This document shows positions 1 through 11,900 of a stretch of 64,000 nt of DNA, piece by piece. The position numbers and the translations under genes were made by a program. Source of the DNA: Cliona cf. orientalis. Lineage: Eukaryota > Porifera > Demospongiae > Clionaida > Clionaidae. The first letter of the stretch is position 1. Each line of letters opens with the position of its first letter. The DNA lies in the NCBI GenBank assembly GCA_963930775.1, contig OZ005704.1, positions 1,612,001 through 1,676,000 on the forward strand, read 5' to 3'. The notes under the pieces are model-generated. The model was not told the origin of the DNA. It ran no database searches and saw only the letters and a program-made list of their open reading frames with translations.

Positions 1-249
1 TGCTGGAGATTCTGATTTTCACACTTAGAAATTTCACAAAATTACCTATTTTGAGATATTTGGGTATTTGTAATGTATTACATATATGGCATATCCGGGC
101 CATCCCTACTTATAGAGTCTACCGACTCTATGATTATAATATTATTGAACTGATATTGTTCAATTACCTTGACATAATGAGTAATTAATGGAGTTATGGG
201 ATACATATCTGTGTTGCTACAATCATCCTATAGATGATATCTATGGTTA

Positions 250-835
250 TACTATATACAACAAGAAATATTTTCAGACGAATATAGTCCATGTCATTAC
301 ATGAGGGCATGGATACGCGTTTTGGATGCACCCGGTTGCTATGAATGCGTGGTGCGGGCGGAGGGAAAGTCCGCACTACAACGCTTAGGATTGGTCAAAA
401 CTGTAGGGTTGTATGCACAAACAAGAGTGCCTCAGGCCATATAGCTAGAGATAGAGATGCATTGTCAAACGATCAGTGCAAAAGCGCCACACTTTTCAAT
501 CGAGAGACCTGCTGAGCAGGCTCTGGCGCTAGTCACCGAGCCTCGAGCGAAGTGAGAGGCAAGATCTATTCTTTATCATAACTATCAATGGTCCAGCAGC
601 AATGTTCGAGCAGAGCGAGAGCGTCACCATTGCACACTTAGTTGGAGCCAGAGCAGCTGCTTGCAGTGAGGGGTGTGGCCCTTGCAATAATAGGTACAGG
701 TTCAAGGTTCATTCCGGGCATGCACACAGTTCTAATGGGCAATCTTGTACAGGTTAATAGATGATCATGTGTACTATATAGCCACACTATCCCATGATTG
801 TGATATTAAATATAATATACTTGTTATAATAATAT
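250..835 (+). repeat. Dispersed repeat family A, copy 1
   Basis: About 580 bp inserted into the duplicated upstream region of the partial GPCR copy and absent from the mate arm near 22980. It shares blocks with 6966-7480 (same orientation) and 8508-8986 (opposite orientation). Shared features include a TTTTCAGACG-type start, a segment with CTGAGCAGGC and GAGGCTCGG, and a terminal CCCATGATTGTGATAT segment. No coding capacity was recognised. It is probably a non-autonomous transposable element; the class is unknown. Confidence 0.65.
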
Positions 836-886
836 TATAAGAAACTAATTTGCATGCACACTCTTCGATTCTCTGAGTCAGTGCAA

Positions 887-2766
887 GGAACCTGCTGTGA
901 AGAAGAGATCACTGTAGGTAGCAAAACATACACCTGGCAAGAAGTCAGCAGGTATACCAGAATTTACCACCTGTGTCCTAATAACATCAAATACTCTGTA
1001 AGCAGATTATGTAATTCTCAAGGAAAATGGGAGGAATTTGACCGAAATGGATGTGGAGTGCTGGATGATCAGCTGTATGACCTTGTCAACTCTAATGTAA
1101 AAGTAATGATAGCACACACGCATACTTAGTACGAATGAAAGCACAGTAATATCCTGGTTATTTTGTCTGCATCAGCTAGTGCTTGCTTACCTTGGATATG
1201 AATTGCATTCACTTGCTGCTACATTGACATAATATTATAGTGCATGTGTTGCTTACCTAGAAGTGAGAACCTGCCTGTAATACCATAATAATTATTATTA
1301 TTCAGAGTCCATAATGTAATACACTTTAGCCTGGATTATACACGAACTGGATTATGATCAATAAAAATTGTTATTCATGGTATAGTTTACTAATGAGACG
1401 GTAGATGAGCACTTGGCAACACTTTCTAATTTTATTGAACAATCACTCGAAGTGGATCAATATGAAGACAATCTAAATACAATTGCCAGCATATTATCAA
1501 ATATCACTGAGCAGATCAATCAATCAGATCAGAGTAGTGATTCAGATGTAAGTTTTCTATTCCCAACTACATAATATTATATTATAGGATGATTAAAGGT
1601 GATATCATGGCATTTAACAGTTTGTATCCGATGTTGTGAAGATAGTGGACTCTCTACTTCAGTGGACGGCAACAGCAGTTGAGGCAAATAGTGGATCAAG
1701 GTAAGGAAGGCTACTGCATGAAGGATAACTGTTGCAAGAATTGACATTAATTGAACTAGTGAACACAATTTTAGAACTATAGTTAAGCTATCTAGGAAAT
1801 AGTCCAGGAGCATAAATTTTTTGTCATTGTATTTCACTCAGGATTATGAAGACATTTGAGGACTTTGTTTCTCAGTATGCTCAGGACATTCCTGAAAACA
1901 CCCCTGAAATCCACAATTCCACCTCCTTGAATATAGTGGCTGAAAGAGTGAGGTTCTGCATGAGAGTTTATTGCCATGGTTAATTCATGCATGTCTCTCT
2001 CCTTCGAAAGGTGAACTTAGATGATTTAAAAACAAACGGGAGAAAATTGTCTGCCAGTTAGTTGATATAATTATCGCCCATTTTTCCAACATAGCTGTTA
2101 GTTTGGTCACTTCTCTACTGCAGTCGATGGAAAGTTGGTGACTGAAAGAAACACTGAAACAAATTCTCTTCGGGAGGGTACAGGGATTGAGCTACCTGCA
2201 TCTCTCTTTCAGCGGCTTGGTGATCAACTCAGTGGTGTTGGAATCTTCTTTGGTCTCTATGAAACAGCCACACTATTTCCCACTGGAGGAGCAAATTCTG
2301 ATTCTGAATCAAGGACAACTGAGATTTACTCCCAAGTTCTAGCAGCTACTGTCGGCCAAAATTTAACCATTCAGAACCTTGAGTCACCAATTACAATTTC
2401 ATTTAAGCCTCAGAACCTTGAGGGAAAAGTAAGCTCTACATTATTGTTTTAACGAACGAGAGTGAGTCATAATTCATTAGTACATAGATCCTTCTTCGAA
2501 AAGATGTGTCTCATGGAATTTTAGTACCCAAAGCTGGACTCCTCATAGATGTATTATTACTGCCGACACCGATGAAATTATCCAATGCAAATGCAATCAT
2601 CTCACCAACTTTGCTATTCTCGTGGTAAATATATAGTGTATCAAGATCATTATAGATAATAATAATAATATTATGTAATCTTTCCAGGAAGCATGCTCAA
2701 GAGAGGCGGATTGTGTCACAGTTACTGTTATGTCCTCCACCATAACACACGGATCTTTCCCAGAAG
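887..2766 (+). pseudogene. Partial duplicate of the adhesion GPCR: HormR-GAIN-GPS fragment
   Basis: Exons read as HormR (about 887-1096), GAIN (1386-1547, 1621-1700, 1842-1947, 2011-2056, 2124-2428), GPS (2481-2624) and a Thr/Ser linker exon (2688-2766). All have open frames, compatible phases and GT/AG borders matching the intact gene at 15535-22888. The GPS motif is complete ([17 protein letters not shown]). The signal peptide and both Ig exons are missing: the upstream block ending GTCAGTGCAA is joined directly to the HormR exon. The second GAIN, second GPS and 7TM are also absent. With no start, secretion signal or membrane anchor it is most likely a non-functional remnant, although the intact frames imply a recent event. 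A rescued soluble product starting at 854 cannot be excluded. Confidence 0.8.
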
Positions 2767-2967
2767 GTTATTGGATTGCAATGCTGCATTGCACTGAACT
2801 GCATATTATACACACACACAACACGAGCTTAAAGGCTATAAGAAGACTGCAGGCAAGAATATTATTATTATTATATTCTGCCAGTATAATTGGTGTAACA
2901 AGAACAATTAAGCGTATTTGCTATGCGGAATAGTATCTTACCCAACCAAGAACCTCGATATCTAATT

Positions 2968-3076
2968 TTGAAGAGTAAAGTAGAGATGGCAGTGCCAATA
3001 AATACACAAACAAGATTTGTAGGGATAATGTATATGTACTGTATAGCTACATCCCTACACTTGGTTTTCTCAATAA
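2968..3076 (+). repeat. About 100-bp repeat family B, copy 1
   Basis: Begins with AAGTAGAGATGGCAGTGCCA and ends with ACATCCCTACACTTGGTTTT. The same head (AAGTAGGGATGG) and tail (CATCCCTACGCTTGC) recur at 4598, 4832 (inverted), 4963 and 6337 (inverted). Head and tail are mutually complementary over GTAGGGATG, so each unit is a small inverted-repeat element. Confidence 0.7.
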
Positions 3077-3124
3077 TTAATATCATACACTTCTGATTCA
3101 GTATATTTTGATGATTGATCCATG

Positions 3125-3290
3125 GGTAGTCAGTATGCAGTGTTCTCCCCAGCATACCTAAGGCATGTCGGCCCAACGAGCCTTCAGTACAGAGTTTCCT
3201 TTGATGTGGGAATAGGGATAATCCATGTGCTTTGATGTGGCCACAGGCTCCACCCAAACCGTGCCCTTCCGTCAAGCCTTGAATTCAGCT
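3125..3290 (+). repeat. Dispersed repeat shared with 35240-35412
   Basis: Two segments about 32 kb apart share CAGAGTTTCCTTTGATGTGG / CAGAATTTCCTTTGATGTGG, followed by GCTTTGATGTGGCC and CTTGAATT at similar spacing. They are the same dispersed repeat in the same orientation. No open frame or terminal repeat was recognised. Confidence 0.6.
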
Positions 3291-3836
3291 TGGTCTGATA
3301 CGCCATTTTTATGATATAATGCGCATGCTCGGAATATGTTGCCATGGTGAAGTCATGTGACAGCGCCTGGCCGGCCCTAGGCGCCTAGCTCAGATGCGCT
3401 AGCGCTATGCACGCGCACGATCGATGACTATTAATATTACCTTTACCAGCTCGTACATCGATAGTGCGTGCAACAGCGCGCTGGACCGATCATGGATATG
3501 AAGGTTCAATGTTTGAGGAGCAGTAAGGCGCTAGGCATAGCCGAGCTACTCACTAGCGCTTGCAGCGCTAGTGCTACGCTGGATCGATCATAGATGTCAT
3601 ACCATCATACTAAGGCGCAAGGCTCGAGCAGACGTATAGATCACAAAAAAATATGCCGGGTAGCTAGCTGCTGCCAACAGTAAAACATAGAACTTGGTTT
3701 CTCCCTAAGCGGAAAAGTATCATCACTACTTGGGCCGCCTAAAGCAGCCTTCTTTGTCATCCTGTTCAGTCATCGGATCAGAACGCAAGTTAATGAGGGG
3801 CGTGGCAAAGACTTTTGCGCACCTCCCATCTTCCAC

Positions 3837-4504
3837 TTAAGGTTACGGGATAGTGTTCCGCCCACGCATGGTCAAAGTTCACATGAATAATAAATGAGAC
3901 AGTTATATTCCAGTTTTTGTCCACGTTCTTTGCACAGTCAAGGCACAGGTAAGTAGCTCTCCTGATGCCTGCCCCATGGTCCACAAAAACGAAAAGCAAA
4001 CCAGCCATTGTCTGTCTGCAAGCGCGGGTAAGTTTTGCAATTTTCTGCGTCAATTTTTGCCAAGGTAAACAGCTTCTATGTAATGACATACAAATGAAAC
4101 GATAGCTTACAAGTCTCTACAGGGCCAAGTATAGCATTTGAGCTCTGTCGAGTTACAAGAACAGAAAGCGAACATAAAAACTTACTGCTCAGCTGCCATG
4201 TGACTCGCTTAATGGCGGCCCTCCCGGACAAAACCTTGTCTGACGACTCACCATCTAAGAATTTTCGAAAAAGCGCTATACTTGGCACTGCTCCGATCGA
4301 TGGACTAGCGTGAACCACAGCGAAGTCAGTTCGTTCGAGTCTCTAGTCTTCAAAACTTGATGCAGAAATTCGGACTTTTGTTTACTTCTGGAAATGGTCG
4401 ACACTCGTTCGCGTTTCTGACAAAACCACATTAAAACATACGTGAATTGTGTCCATGCGCAATCATTTATAAATAGCGCGTTGAATACTATCCCGTAACC
4501 TTAA
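3837..4504. mobile_element. Non-autonomous inverted-repeat element with TTAA borders
   Basis: The left end reads TTAAGGTTACGGGATAGT and the right end is its exact reverse complement, ACTATCCCGTAACCTTAA. The 668-bp segment is bounded by TTAA on both sides, the target-site preference of piggyBac-type transposons. Internal open frames of 80-99 codons on the minus strand show no transposase motif, so the element is probably non-autonomous. The piggyBac assignment is inference from the TTAA borders only. Confidence 0.75.
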
Positions 4505-4597
4505 TCAGAAGTTGTGAGCAAACCATGTAAGATGGCATTGATAAATTACACTAAGTGCAATAAAAAAGAACAGAAACAAGTATGAATAAAATTGAAG

Positions 4598-4925
4598 AAT
4601 GAAGTAGGGATGGTAGGATCAAAAAGTACACAAACAAGAGATAATCGCTTCTACTATACATCCCTACGCTTGCTTTTTGAGGGGTGCAAAAATAACCAGT
4701 AATAATGTGATTGAATCAAACTGATAAACCCGAACCATTGTGATAACTAGGGAACAACCTGCATGAATGTCTCCCACATACCAAACTCAACAAACACGTC
4801 AACCATGATTAATAGGTGCACGATAGTCGAGAAAAGCAAGCGTAGGGATGTATAGTAGAAGCGATTATCTCTTGTTTGTGTACTTTTTGATCCTACCATC
4901 CCTACTTCATTCTTCAATTTTATTC
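4598..4925. repeat. Inverted pair of repeat family B (copies 2 and 3)
   Basis: The arm at about 4598-4680 and the arm at about 4832-4925 are near-perfect reverse complements of about 85-95 bp, separated by about 150 bp of unrelated sequence. Both contain GATTATCTC, TTTGTGTACTTTTTGATCC and the CCATCCCTACTTC end. Transcribed RNA would form a long hairpin. Either two family B units inserted head to head, or the pair is one compound foldback element. Confidence 0.8.
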
Positions 4926-4962
4926 AATTGTTTTTATACTTGTAGTATTAAATGAAATTGAG

Positions 4963-5075
4963 GGGTGAAGTAGGGATGGCAGTGCCAAAAAATATGCAAA
5001 TAAGATTAAATATTTTGTAGGGATAGCATATCATATCGATCACTATACACCCCTACGCTTGCATTTCTCAATGAA
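4963..5075 (+). repeat. About 100-bp repeat family B, copy 4
   Basis: Starts GAAGTAGGGATGGCAGTGCC and ends ACACCCCTACGCTTGCATTT, matching the 2968 copy in layout, including AATATGCAAATAAGATT in the interior. It directly follows the inverted pair. Confidence 0.7.
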
Positions 5076-5088
5076 CACCATTGGTGCT

Positions 5089-5688
5089 AAACCCTCGGCG
5101 CTGTGAGATTTATTGCAGTAGTGACTAGTCTACATGTTGCCAATTTGCAAGCTGAAGCCTGCAGCACTGTGGCTGTTAGCAGTGTTGTAGAGCTAGAGAG
5201 TAACTACAACTACAAGAATGCATTACTGATTGCACGGCATTACGTAATGGGCCCATTACGTAATATCTATAGTACCACGTGGCCACGTGCATGCCAGATC
5301 AGCAGATCTAGCTAGTGCAAAGTAAAACCAAGAAGCGTAGTTGATAGCCTACTGTGACTAGTGATGAGTCAGTCAAGTTACAAGAACTATCGCTTGAGCA
5401 ACACACTAATCTTCTTGAAATGAAGCGGCTACTGTCGCTTTCATCGAGCGAGAGCTCGACAAGAAGCAAACAAGGCCATGGTGGTCAGAAAATGTCGCCA
5501 GAACTTTTGAACAAAGCATTTTCAATGAAATCCACACAATGCATATAGATCTATTGTATCTATGACGAAAAGCCTAATGGCACCTTGTTTTCAACGTATA
5601 AAACAGGTACATGTATGTAGCAGCTAGCGCGGTATACACACTCACACACAGAACGACTATCGTAACCTTCGCGCATGCGCCGAGGGTT
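5089..5688. mobile_element. Inverted-repeat element with AACCCTCGGCGC ends
   Basis: Left end AACCCTCGGCGC at 5089, right end GCGCCGAGGGTT finishing at 5688. The right end is itself a longer imperfect palindrome around GCGCATGCGC. The interior block AATGTCGCCAGAACT...AAATCCACACAAT recurs at about 6005-6055, and the left end recurs at 13975-14100. No transposase was recognised; it is probably a non-autonomous DNA element of about 600 bp. Confidence 0.7.
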
Positions 5689-5899
5689 AATGAAAAACAG
5701 CTGGCTAGAGTTTGATTTTATAGAGTGCATATACGGTACGGTAGCATGATTTACGTGTAAATAGAAATGAGTGCATTGGCAGGAAAGTCAAGAAGCTTAG
5801 CAGTTACTTCGCAGACTATTGGCAGGTAGGCAGTACCTTCACAGGAGTTGTAGCTGGAACTACTTATTTTGTATCTTGAAAAAAGTCTACTGTTGTTCA

Positions 5900-6198
5900 T
5901 TCTGTCCATCGAATAGCTGCCAGGGTGCGTGGAAGGATGGATCTATGGTGGAAGGTAGCGGTCCTGAGCAAATGTCGCCATCAAAGGGCCTGGGTACGAG
6001 GCTAATGTCGCCAGAACTGGAGAACAATGCGTTTTCAGCGAAATCCACACAATACATGCATTTGAAACGCCATAAAGATTCTCATAACACCGTGCTTGAG
6101 ACTCGCAAACAAGGTATGTAGCAGTTAGTGAGTTAACAGACAGACAGACACACACACAGAATGACTACAGTAACCCTCGCGCATGCGCCGAGGGTTAA
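5900..6198. mobile_element. Partial second copy of the AACCCTCGGCGC-ended element
   Basis: Contains AATGTCGCCAGAACTGGAGA and AAATCCACACAATACATGCA, equivalent to 5490-5540 of the neighbouring element, and ends with CTCGCGCATGCGCCGAGGGTT. The left part does not align clearly, so the copy appears truncated or rearranged. Confidence 0.6.
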
Positions 6199-6336
6199 TA
6201 ATTAATATCATACACTTCTGATTCAGTATGTTGCTATACATTTTGATATTGATCCATGGGTAGTCAGTATATTGATTGTCCATTCTTGCATGCATGTGTC
6301 CCATGATATAATATTATGTATGCACAGCTAGCCTAC

Positions 6337-6425
6337 TCAAACAGCAAGCATAGGGATGTATAATGGATATGATGTGTTATTCATACAAATCTTGTTTGTA
6401 TATTTTTTGGCACTGCCATCTCTAC
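6337..6425 (-). repeat. About 100-bp repeat family B, copy 5
   Basis: Reverse-orientation copy: CAAGCATAGGGATGTATAA at the left and TTGGCACTGCCATCTCTACT at the right, complementary to the 2968 and 4963 copies. Confidence 0.65.
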
Positions 6426-6965
6426 TTCACCAGTCCTACAATAGTTTCATGCTCAGTAGCAATTTACTTTTCTGCAGTTATTAGATAATGATGGAGTAAT
6501 CTATGAGGTATTATTGCCAGAAAATTCAGGGCCTCCGTACCGTGGAGCCTTTCTGAGACTTGAAATATTATTATATGTAGAGTATCTGATGCATGTACCG
6601 GTATCCAGCGAATACATTACAAGCTGAGTACTACTTTCTCTGCAAAGTACCGCCGGCCGAACTTCATGCGTTCTCTTGGCTGACGTAATCCCGTGGATAA
6701 ATAAAGCTAGCCTTGTGCTATATATAGCACGCACGCTGTGTGCCATGCTGCGACCAACCTGATGTTCAGAAGCTGTCGAGTTCGTCTCCTGTGATTGAAA
6801 ATTGTCAGTGTTGAGGTTGAGAGTCAGTCTCAGGCTCCATCTCAGCGATTGAGGTGCCGGTATTGATGTGGCTTGGATTATGTTCGCACTATATTGACGA
6901 CCTTTTACCATATGAACCATTATACAGCTACAGATGCAGCTACAGGGCATGTGGTCAACACTAGC

Positions 6966-8986
6966 TATATACAATGAAAACTATTTTTCAGACGGACATT
7001 TTTCTTACAGTCTGTATCCTAACCTGGAGGGGATAAAAGATGCACTCTCCTATAAGTTCAGAGGCTCATGATTCGGATCAGAATTGTTGAGCCGTGTGCA
7101 CAAATGAGGGTGCCATGGCCATAGAGACGCATTTCAAGAGCAGCTGCTTGAACTCACCATGTAAATGGTGACGTTCTCTCTCGTCGAATCTATCACCAGA
7201 CTATGACAAAGAACAAACCTCACCTCTTGCTTCGCTCGAGGCTCGGTGGCCTCAGTGCTGAGCAGGCCTCTCGAAACGCACAGCACCTCGCACCGTTCGC
7301 TTAAGCCTGCAATGAGGGGTGTGGTCTACACCATAATGGCATAGCTTTCATCTATGCATGCGCACTGAACTAACTGCCAATTGTATACTGGTATAGAGCA
7401 TGCAGTTAGTATAAATATTATTATAGCTCATGCATAATAGCCACATTATCCCATGATTGTGACATCAAACATACTTGTAAGAGATAATAAATTATTATTA
7501 TTTATAACTATAGTTCTAGTAGTACAAGGAGGGACTGGCCGCAATTTTTTTCCCTATTTATAATGTCGACACCTCATGTGATGGATGATCGATCCGCTTG
7601 TGCTGCTTCCTGAATGGAGTATTTTATCCCGTGCACGTGCGCAAAGGGGTAAAATAATCAGTCGTGTTGTTGTCATGATCGTCGTTGTGAGCACAAAAAT
7701 CGCCATATCTCGAGACCTAGGCACCTGAGCGACTCGTTAGTACAACGAATCAGGCGAATTCGGCGAAAAACTGGCTTCAGTACATGATGCTTCAAACAGA
7801 GGGACACGATCCACAAGTATCACAAATAGTGCCTTTTTGTTAGCCATCGTAGCCACGCCTATGGACAGTGCCTGCTCTCAATGCATAATGCATAGCTTTC
7901 TGCTCATGCGCACAACTAACTGGCCTAGAATATGAACTGGTAAGGATCGTCTGCTCGTGACTATACTCTACAGTTTGGCTGCTACCCCCTATGGAACCAA
8001 ATCTGACCTGTAAGATAGCTATATTAATACAATGAAATGTATAATGATATATAACAGCAGTCCATATCTTCCTAGTCTAGATCTGGTGCAGAGAGAGAAT
8101 CATTGGCTGACATCACAACTAAGCCATTTCTACTAGCTCATTCTAACCATGCACACAAAAGTAGATCTACAGTTTGCGCAATGTGCGCACAGGGTATATG
8201 CTCTACAGAACTCTAGTTGGACATAGAGTGATCTGTGTCAACTAATCATGTGTGTGGGGATGTGCTTAGCTATTAAATTTTGTTCAAATATGGTTGGAGA
8301 TCGGCTAACTGCATTGTTATTCTACTAATAATAACTCAGCTTACGAGGAATGATCAAGATATTTTGAGTGGAGGCAGTGGTGTTCCCAAGCTTAGCTGTA
8401 AACTGCAGCACTCCATTGTGTTTTTGACTGTAGAAGGTGAAGATAAATATATGTAATCATAGAATGCAAGCTAATAAAATTTAATTAATAGGACTAACAA
8501 GTATGTTTGATATCACAATCATGGGATAATGTGACTGAACACTACTAACAGCACGCTATTGTACAATCGAGTTCCAGTTAGTACAGCGCGCATGCGCAGA
8601 TGAAGACCGCACCACTCATTGCAGGCCAAGAGTAGCTGCCGTGTAATGGCGACGTTCTCACTCCGCTGGAACGTCGAATCTACCACCAGACCATGACAAA
8701 GAGCAGACATCACCTCTCGCTTCACTCGAGGCTCGGTGGCCTGCCGAGCAGGCCTGTCGAAACGCGCGGCGCTTGCGCTGCTCGCTTGAGCTCGAGAATG
8801 CATCTCTATGGCCCCTAGGCCCTGGCAACCTCGTTTGTGCCATGTTTGTGCACACGGCACAACAATTCTGACCAATCGTGAGTCTTCTGAACTTGTAGGA
8901 GAGCGCATCTTTTATGCCTTCCAGGTTAGGACACGGACTATATAAGAAAATTGTCCCTCTGAAAAATATTTTTCGTTGTATATAGT
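6966..8986. repeat. Repeat family A copies 2 and 3 as a large inverted pair
   Basis: 6966-7480 and 8508-8986 are reverse complements of each other with interruptions, around about 1 kb of other sequence. The outer ends share ATATACAA.GAAAA.TATTTTTCAGA and the inner ends share CCCATGATTGTGAYATCAAA. Both arms contain the GAGGCTCGGTGGCC block also present in copy 1 at 250-835. This is either a foldback element or two independent insertions in opposite orientation. The left Ig exon 4 (8345-8427) lies just inside the right arm. Confidence 0.65.
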
Positions 8987-11900
8987 ATAACTACATAGAT
9001 GTACTATATTATTATAATTTGCTGGAGACATGTTATAGATTTAGTATGCACAATCACATACCAGGCATTGATGAGGGTTAGAATGAATGTTGAAGTATTT
9101 CCAGATATAAGCGGAGGTTCGATTACAAAGTGTGATGAATTTGCAATAGTGATTTCATCATCATTCAGCTGCCACGAGTGCCTACTTGGAGAAGGATGGG
9201 AGTATACCTCCACCGTAAACGAGTAGCTACTACCCTGGCGGATGACCGTGACATTCTCCAGACTCCTTGCAATCTCTGGTGGATCTGTAGTGTAGTATAC
9301 ATATTATTATAGAAGTGGAAAGATATACTACTACAGTCACAGATTAATAACTGTGTAGCGCTTCAGAACAGTGAAAACAAAAAAATGGCTCAGTTTGTCA
9401 AGGAAAGTATGCAACTGATGAGGATCCAACATACATGATATAACTCTTAATAAACTTACGGAATCTGAAGATCACAGCTGTTGTGGTTTCAGCGGTTGTC
9501 GCTGTGCCCTGAATGGCCACATAGAAGCCACATGCGAAATTGATTCCGCGCACGTCCTGTGGGGAGGGGACACTGAAATTTTCCACATATAGAGTTAGAT
9601 TGCTGGAGTAGAATCGGTATGATGTTGGGTCCGTAGCAGTGCTGCTCACTGATAAGATTTTGGGATCAATGTTGTTTTGATAGTTCATTATCAGTGATCG
9701 AAATGGATCGCTTCTATCATCATAGAATATATGCCTGTTGACAGCCACTCTGTAGTTGGTTTGTGCTGTGTTCACACCGAGTTCGATACTGCAGGGAATG
9801 GAGAAGTTGTTTCCAATGGTGCCACTCAGGGTGGCTATCTCTGTACTGGAGTTTACTTTGTGAGCTATGAGTTGGAGGAAAAATTAATGAAATCATGGCA
9901 TAAGTAGCAGTGTGTATACATAGCCAGCTGATCACTAGAGTAAGAGATTGATCCTCGGATGACAGCAATGCTCGGATGCTCTAGCGGGCATTAAAGAGGG
10001 GGTGTGGTCTGGACTAAGCCTTCACCAGATAGGGCCTAGACCTAGCATCAACATACATCAGAACAGGATGTGTACCTTGGCTACCTTCAGAGCTAGAGCC
10101 ACTCAAAGGCAACGTCCGATTTCATCAAACCTCGGATAAAAAGTGTCTGTTTTCCAATCACTCAAAGGAGCATCTGGGGTTGGATTCGCAGACCTTGGCT
10201 GGACCTTCACATTCTATCCACGTGGAGTTCCAGCTGTCAATGTGGGTGCACGCACTATATTGACGATCTTTACCATGTTATTATGCTAGTGTGTAATTAA
10301 GTCGTTGCGGTTAATAGCTAACAAAGACTGCTTTGATCTTGCTTTGATATGGGCAATTAATACCGGTCCTATATTCTTCCGATCGCTAATTGCATGCACA
10401 TAATGATCCCTGGCTCTTCCTGGACATGCCCACCACTTACCAAAACATTCGTATGGCTTCCTCAGCCACGCCCCTCAAGATTCGCTCTGGCCTACGTATT
10501 CCGTTTAGCCGAAGGGACCACACCCCCTCCTTAACGCCCGTTAGAGCGGTGTCGTCCGAAGATTAATCTCTTACTAGGCAGATTACATCAAAATTTTAGA
10601 TTATCCCTTACACTTTCTTTGCTACATGTAATACTAAAGGAGGCTTCAAGATACAATTTAGTCTTTGTTCCGTAAAATTTCATTGAGTGGTTGCGGAGAT
10701 ATGGCTGTTTTAATATTTCTAAACATCACAATTTTTCTGCCAGGCTTGTGTGTACTATTCCAATAGGGGAATGGCACGTAACATGTTGATTGCTTTAGAG
10801 GCCTATAACTCAAAAACTACACTACTGATTGACTCCAAACTTGAAATATAGCATGTAAGTACCTCTCTGCTTATTCTACTGATGAATTTAACATGCATTA
10901 ATGAATAAAAAAAATTTGGTGTGCATACTGGTTTGACTGTTATTGTAGCTAATACTTCACTGCCTCAGAATTCCAGAAGCTGACTTCATGCATGATTTTT
11001 TGAAATTTCTAGTTTAAATGTCCACTCAAACACATACATAAACTCTCACAGTGGTACACACACGTGTTCACACATGTATATGCACATTATACACATATTA
11101 ATATTATTTTCTGAAGTGGAATCTATTCTTAAAGTGTAAGACAAGCCCCGAGTTCCTTAGAAGCAACAAAGAGTTTAAAGTGCGTGCACTTTCTATGTAG
11201 CATGTTTTTTGGCAGAAATAGTCTAGCTAGGGGTAGTTTGAGCCAAAAATATTATTTCATTTTTCATATTTTCAACGCATTTTCTCATATGTACACATGC
11301 TATTTTACACAAAGTAAAATGCTGATTGAGCTCTTTTCGACCAAACACTTCAAAAATGGTTGAAACTACTGAAAAATTTGAAATCAGCACCCTGAAGTAC
11401 CCCTAGAAGCATAAAATGCCCTGGAAATGTGAGCAGCATGGAGCAAGTTGAAGTTATCCATTAGCAATATTTGTGTGCCACAGCAGTTGAGTATGTGGTA
11501 TTTTACGGAGTTTTCCTGAAGCCCTGCAATGCCGGAAGTGTTTACAACCCAACACTTTAGATACTGCAGTGTAGTGCTATCTTTTCTGAAGCCTGTGGTG
11601 CAAGTTTGGTGTTCGTAGCACATTGTAGTGAGTAGTTATGATCCCTGAAACTTCATAATATTTAAATGTGTGCAGGTTTTTTAGGCCACTGTTTGTTGTA
11701 AACGTGTTTCTGGTCACATCAGAGCTCACTTAGCCATGCGGGCGGGCGGTTATCATTATTCATTATTCCATTATTTTACCTCAGCATATCCTGTACAATT
11801 TGAACATTTCCTGGACAAACCACAGACAGGATGGTGACATTGATTTTGGTAATTGAACTGAGCATGCGCAGTGCCAAATAATGGCAATAATGGCCAAAAC

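Larger units (their letters stand above)
75..2845. repeat. Inverted segmental duplication, left arm (mate about 19390-23100)
   Basis: This stretch is a diverged reverse-complement copy of the 5' half of the adhesion GPCR gene at 15535-22888. The match starts in upstream DNA (150-260 matches 22970-23090, including the shared TTAATGGAGTTATGGGAT block), resumes after an inserted repeat, and runs through the HormR, GAIN and GPS exons and their introns. It ends near 2845, just after the exon that follows the first GPS. The introns align too, so this is a DNA-level duplication rather than a retrocopy. The left boundary is soft and may extend a little further toward base 1. Confidence 0.85.
2846..8344. 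other. Repeat-rich intergenic region, no gene recognised
   Basis: Only short open frames without recognisable domains occur here. The longest, about 157 codons at 6501-6974 on the minus strand, has no family signature and overlaps no clear splice signals. Most of the DNA belongs to the inverted-repeat and dispersed elements listed separately. The 3' end of the Ig gene that starts at 13753 may lie in the right part of this region: 7920-8340 has acceptor-like sites but no exon I could defend. Confidence 0.6.

Noticed and set aside
4570..5075. CRISPR-like array from repeated CCATCCCTAC units
   Set aside because: Units are about 100 bp, in mixed orientation with terminal complementarity and no regular spacers; these are small transposon-like repeats in a eukaryotic genome.
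6501..6974. 157-codon minus-strand open frame as a gene
   Set aside because: No recognisable domain, no splice partners and repeat-rich surroundings.
7920..8110. Terminal exon of the Ig gene
   Set aside because: Acceptor-like sites at about 8012 and 8113 give only short readings before stops (8 and 15 residues); neither could be supported over the other.
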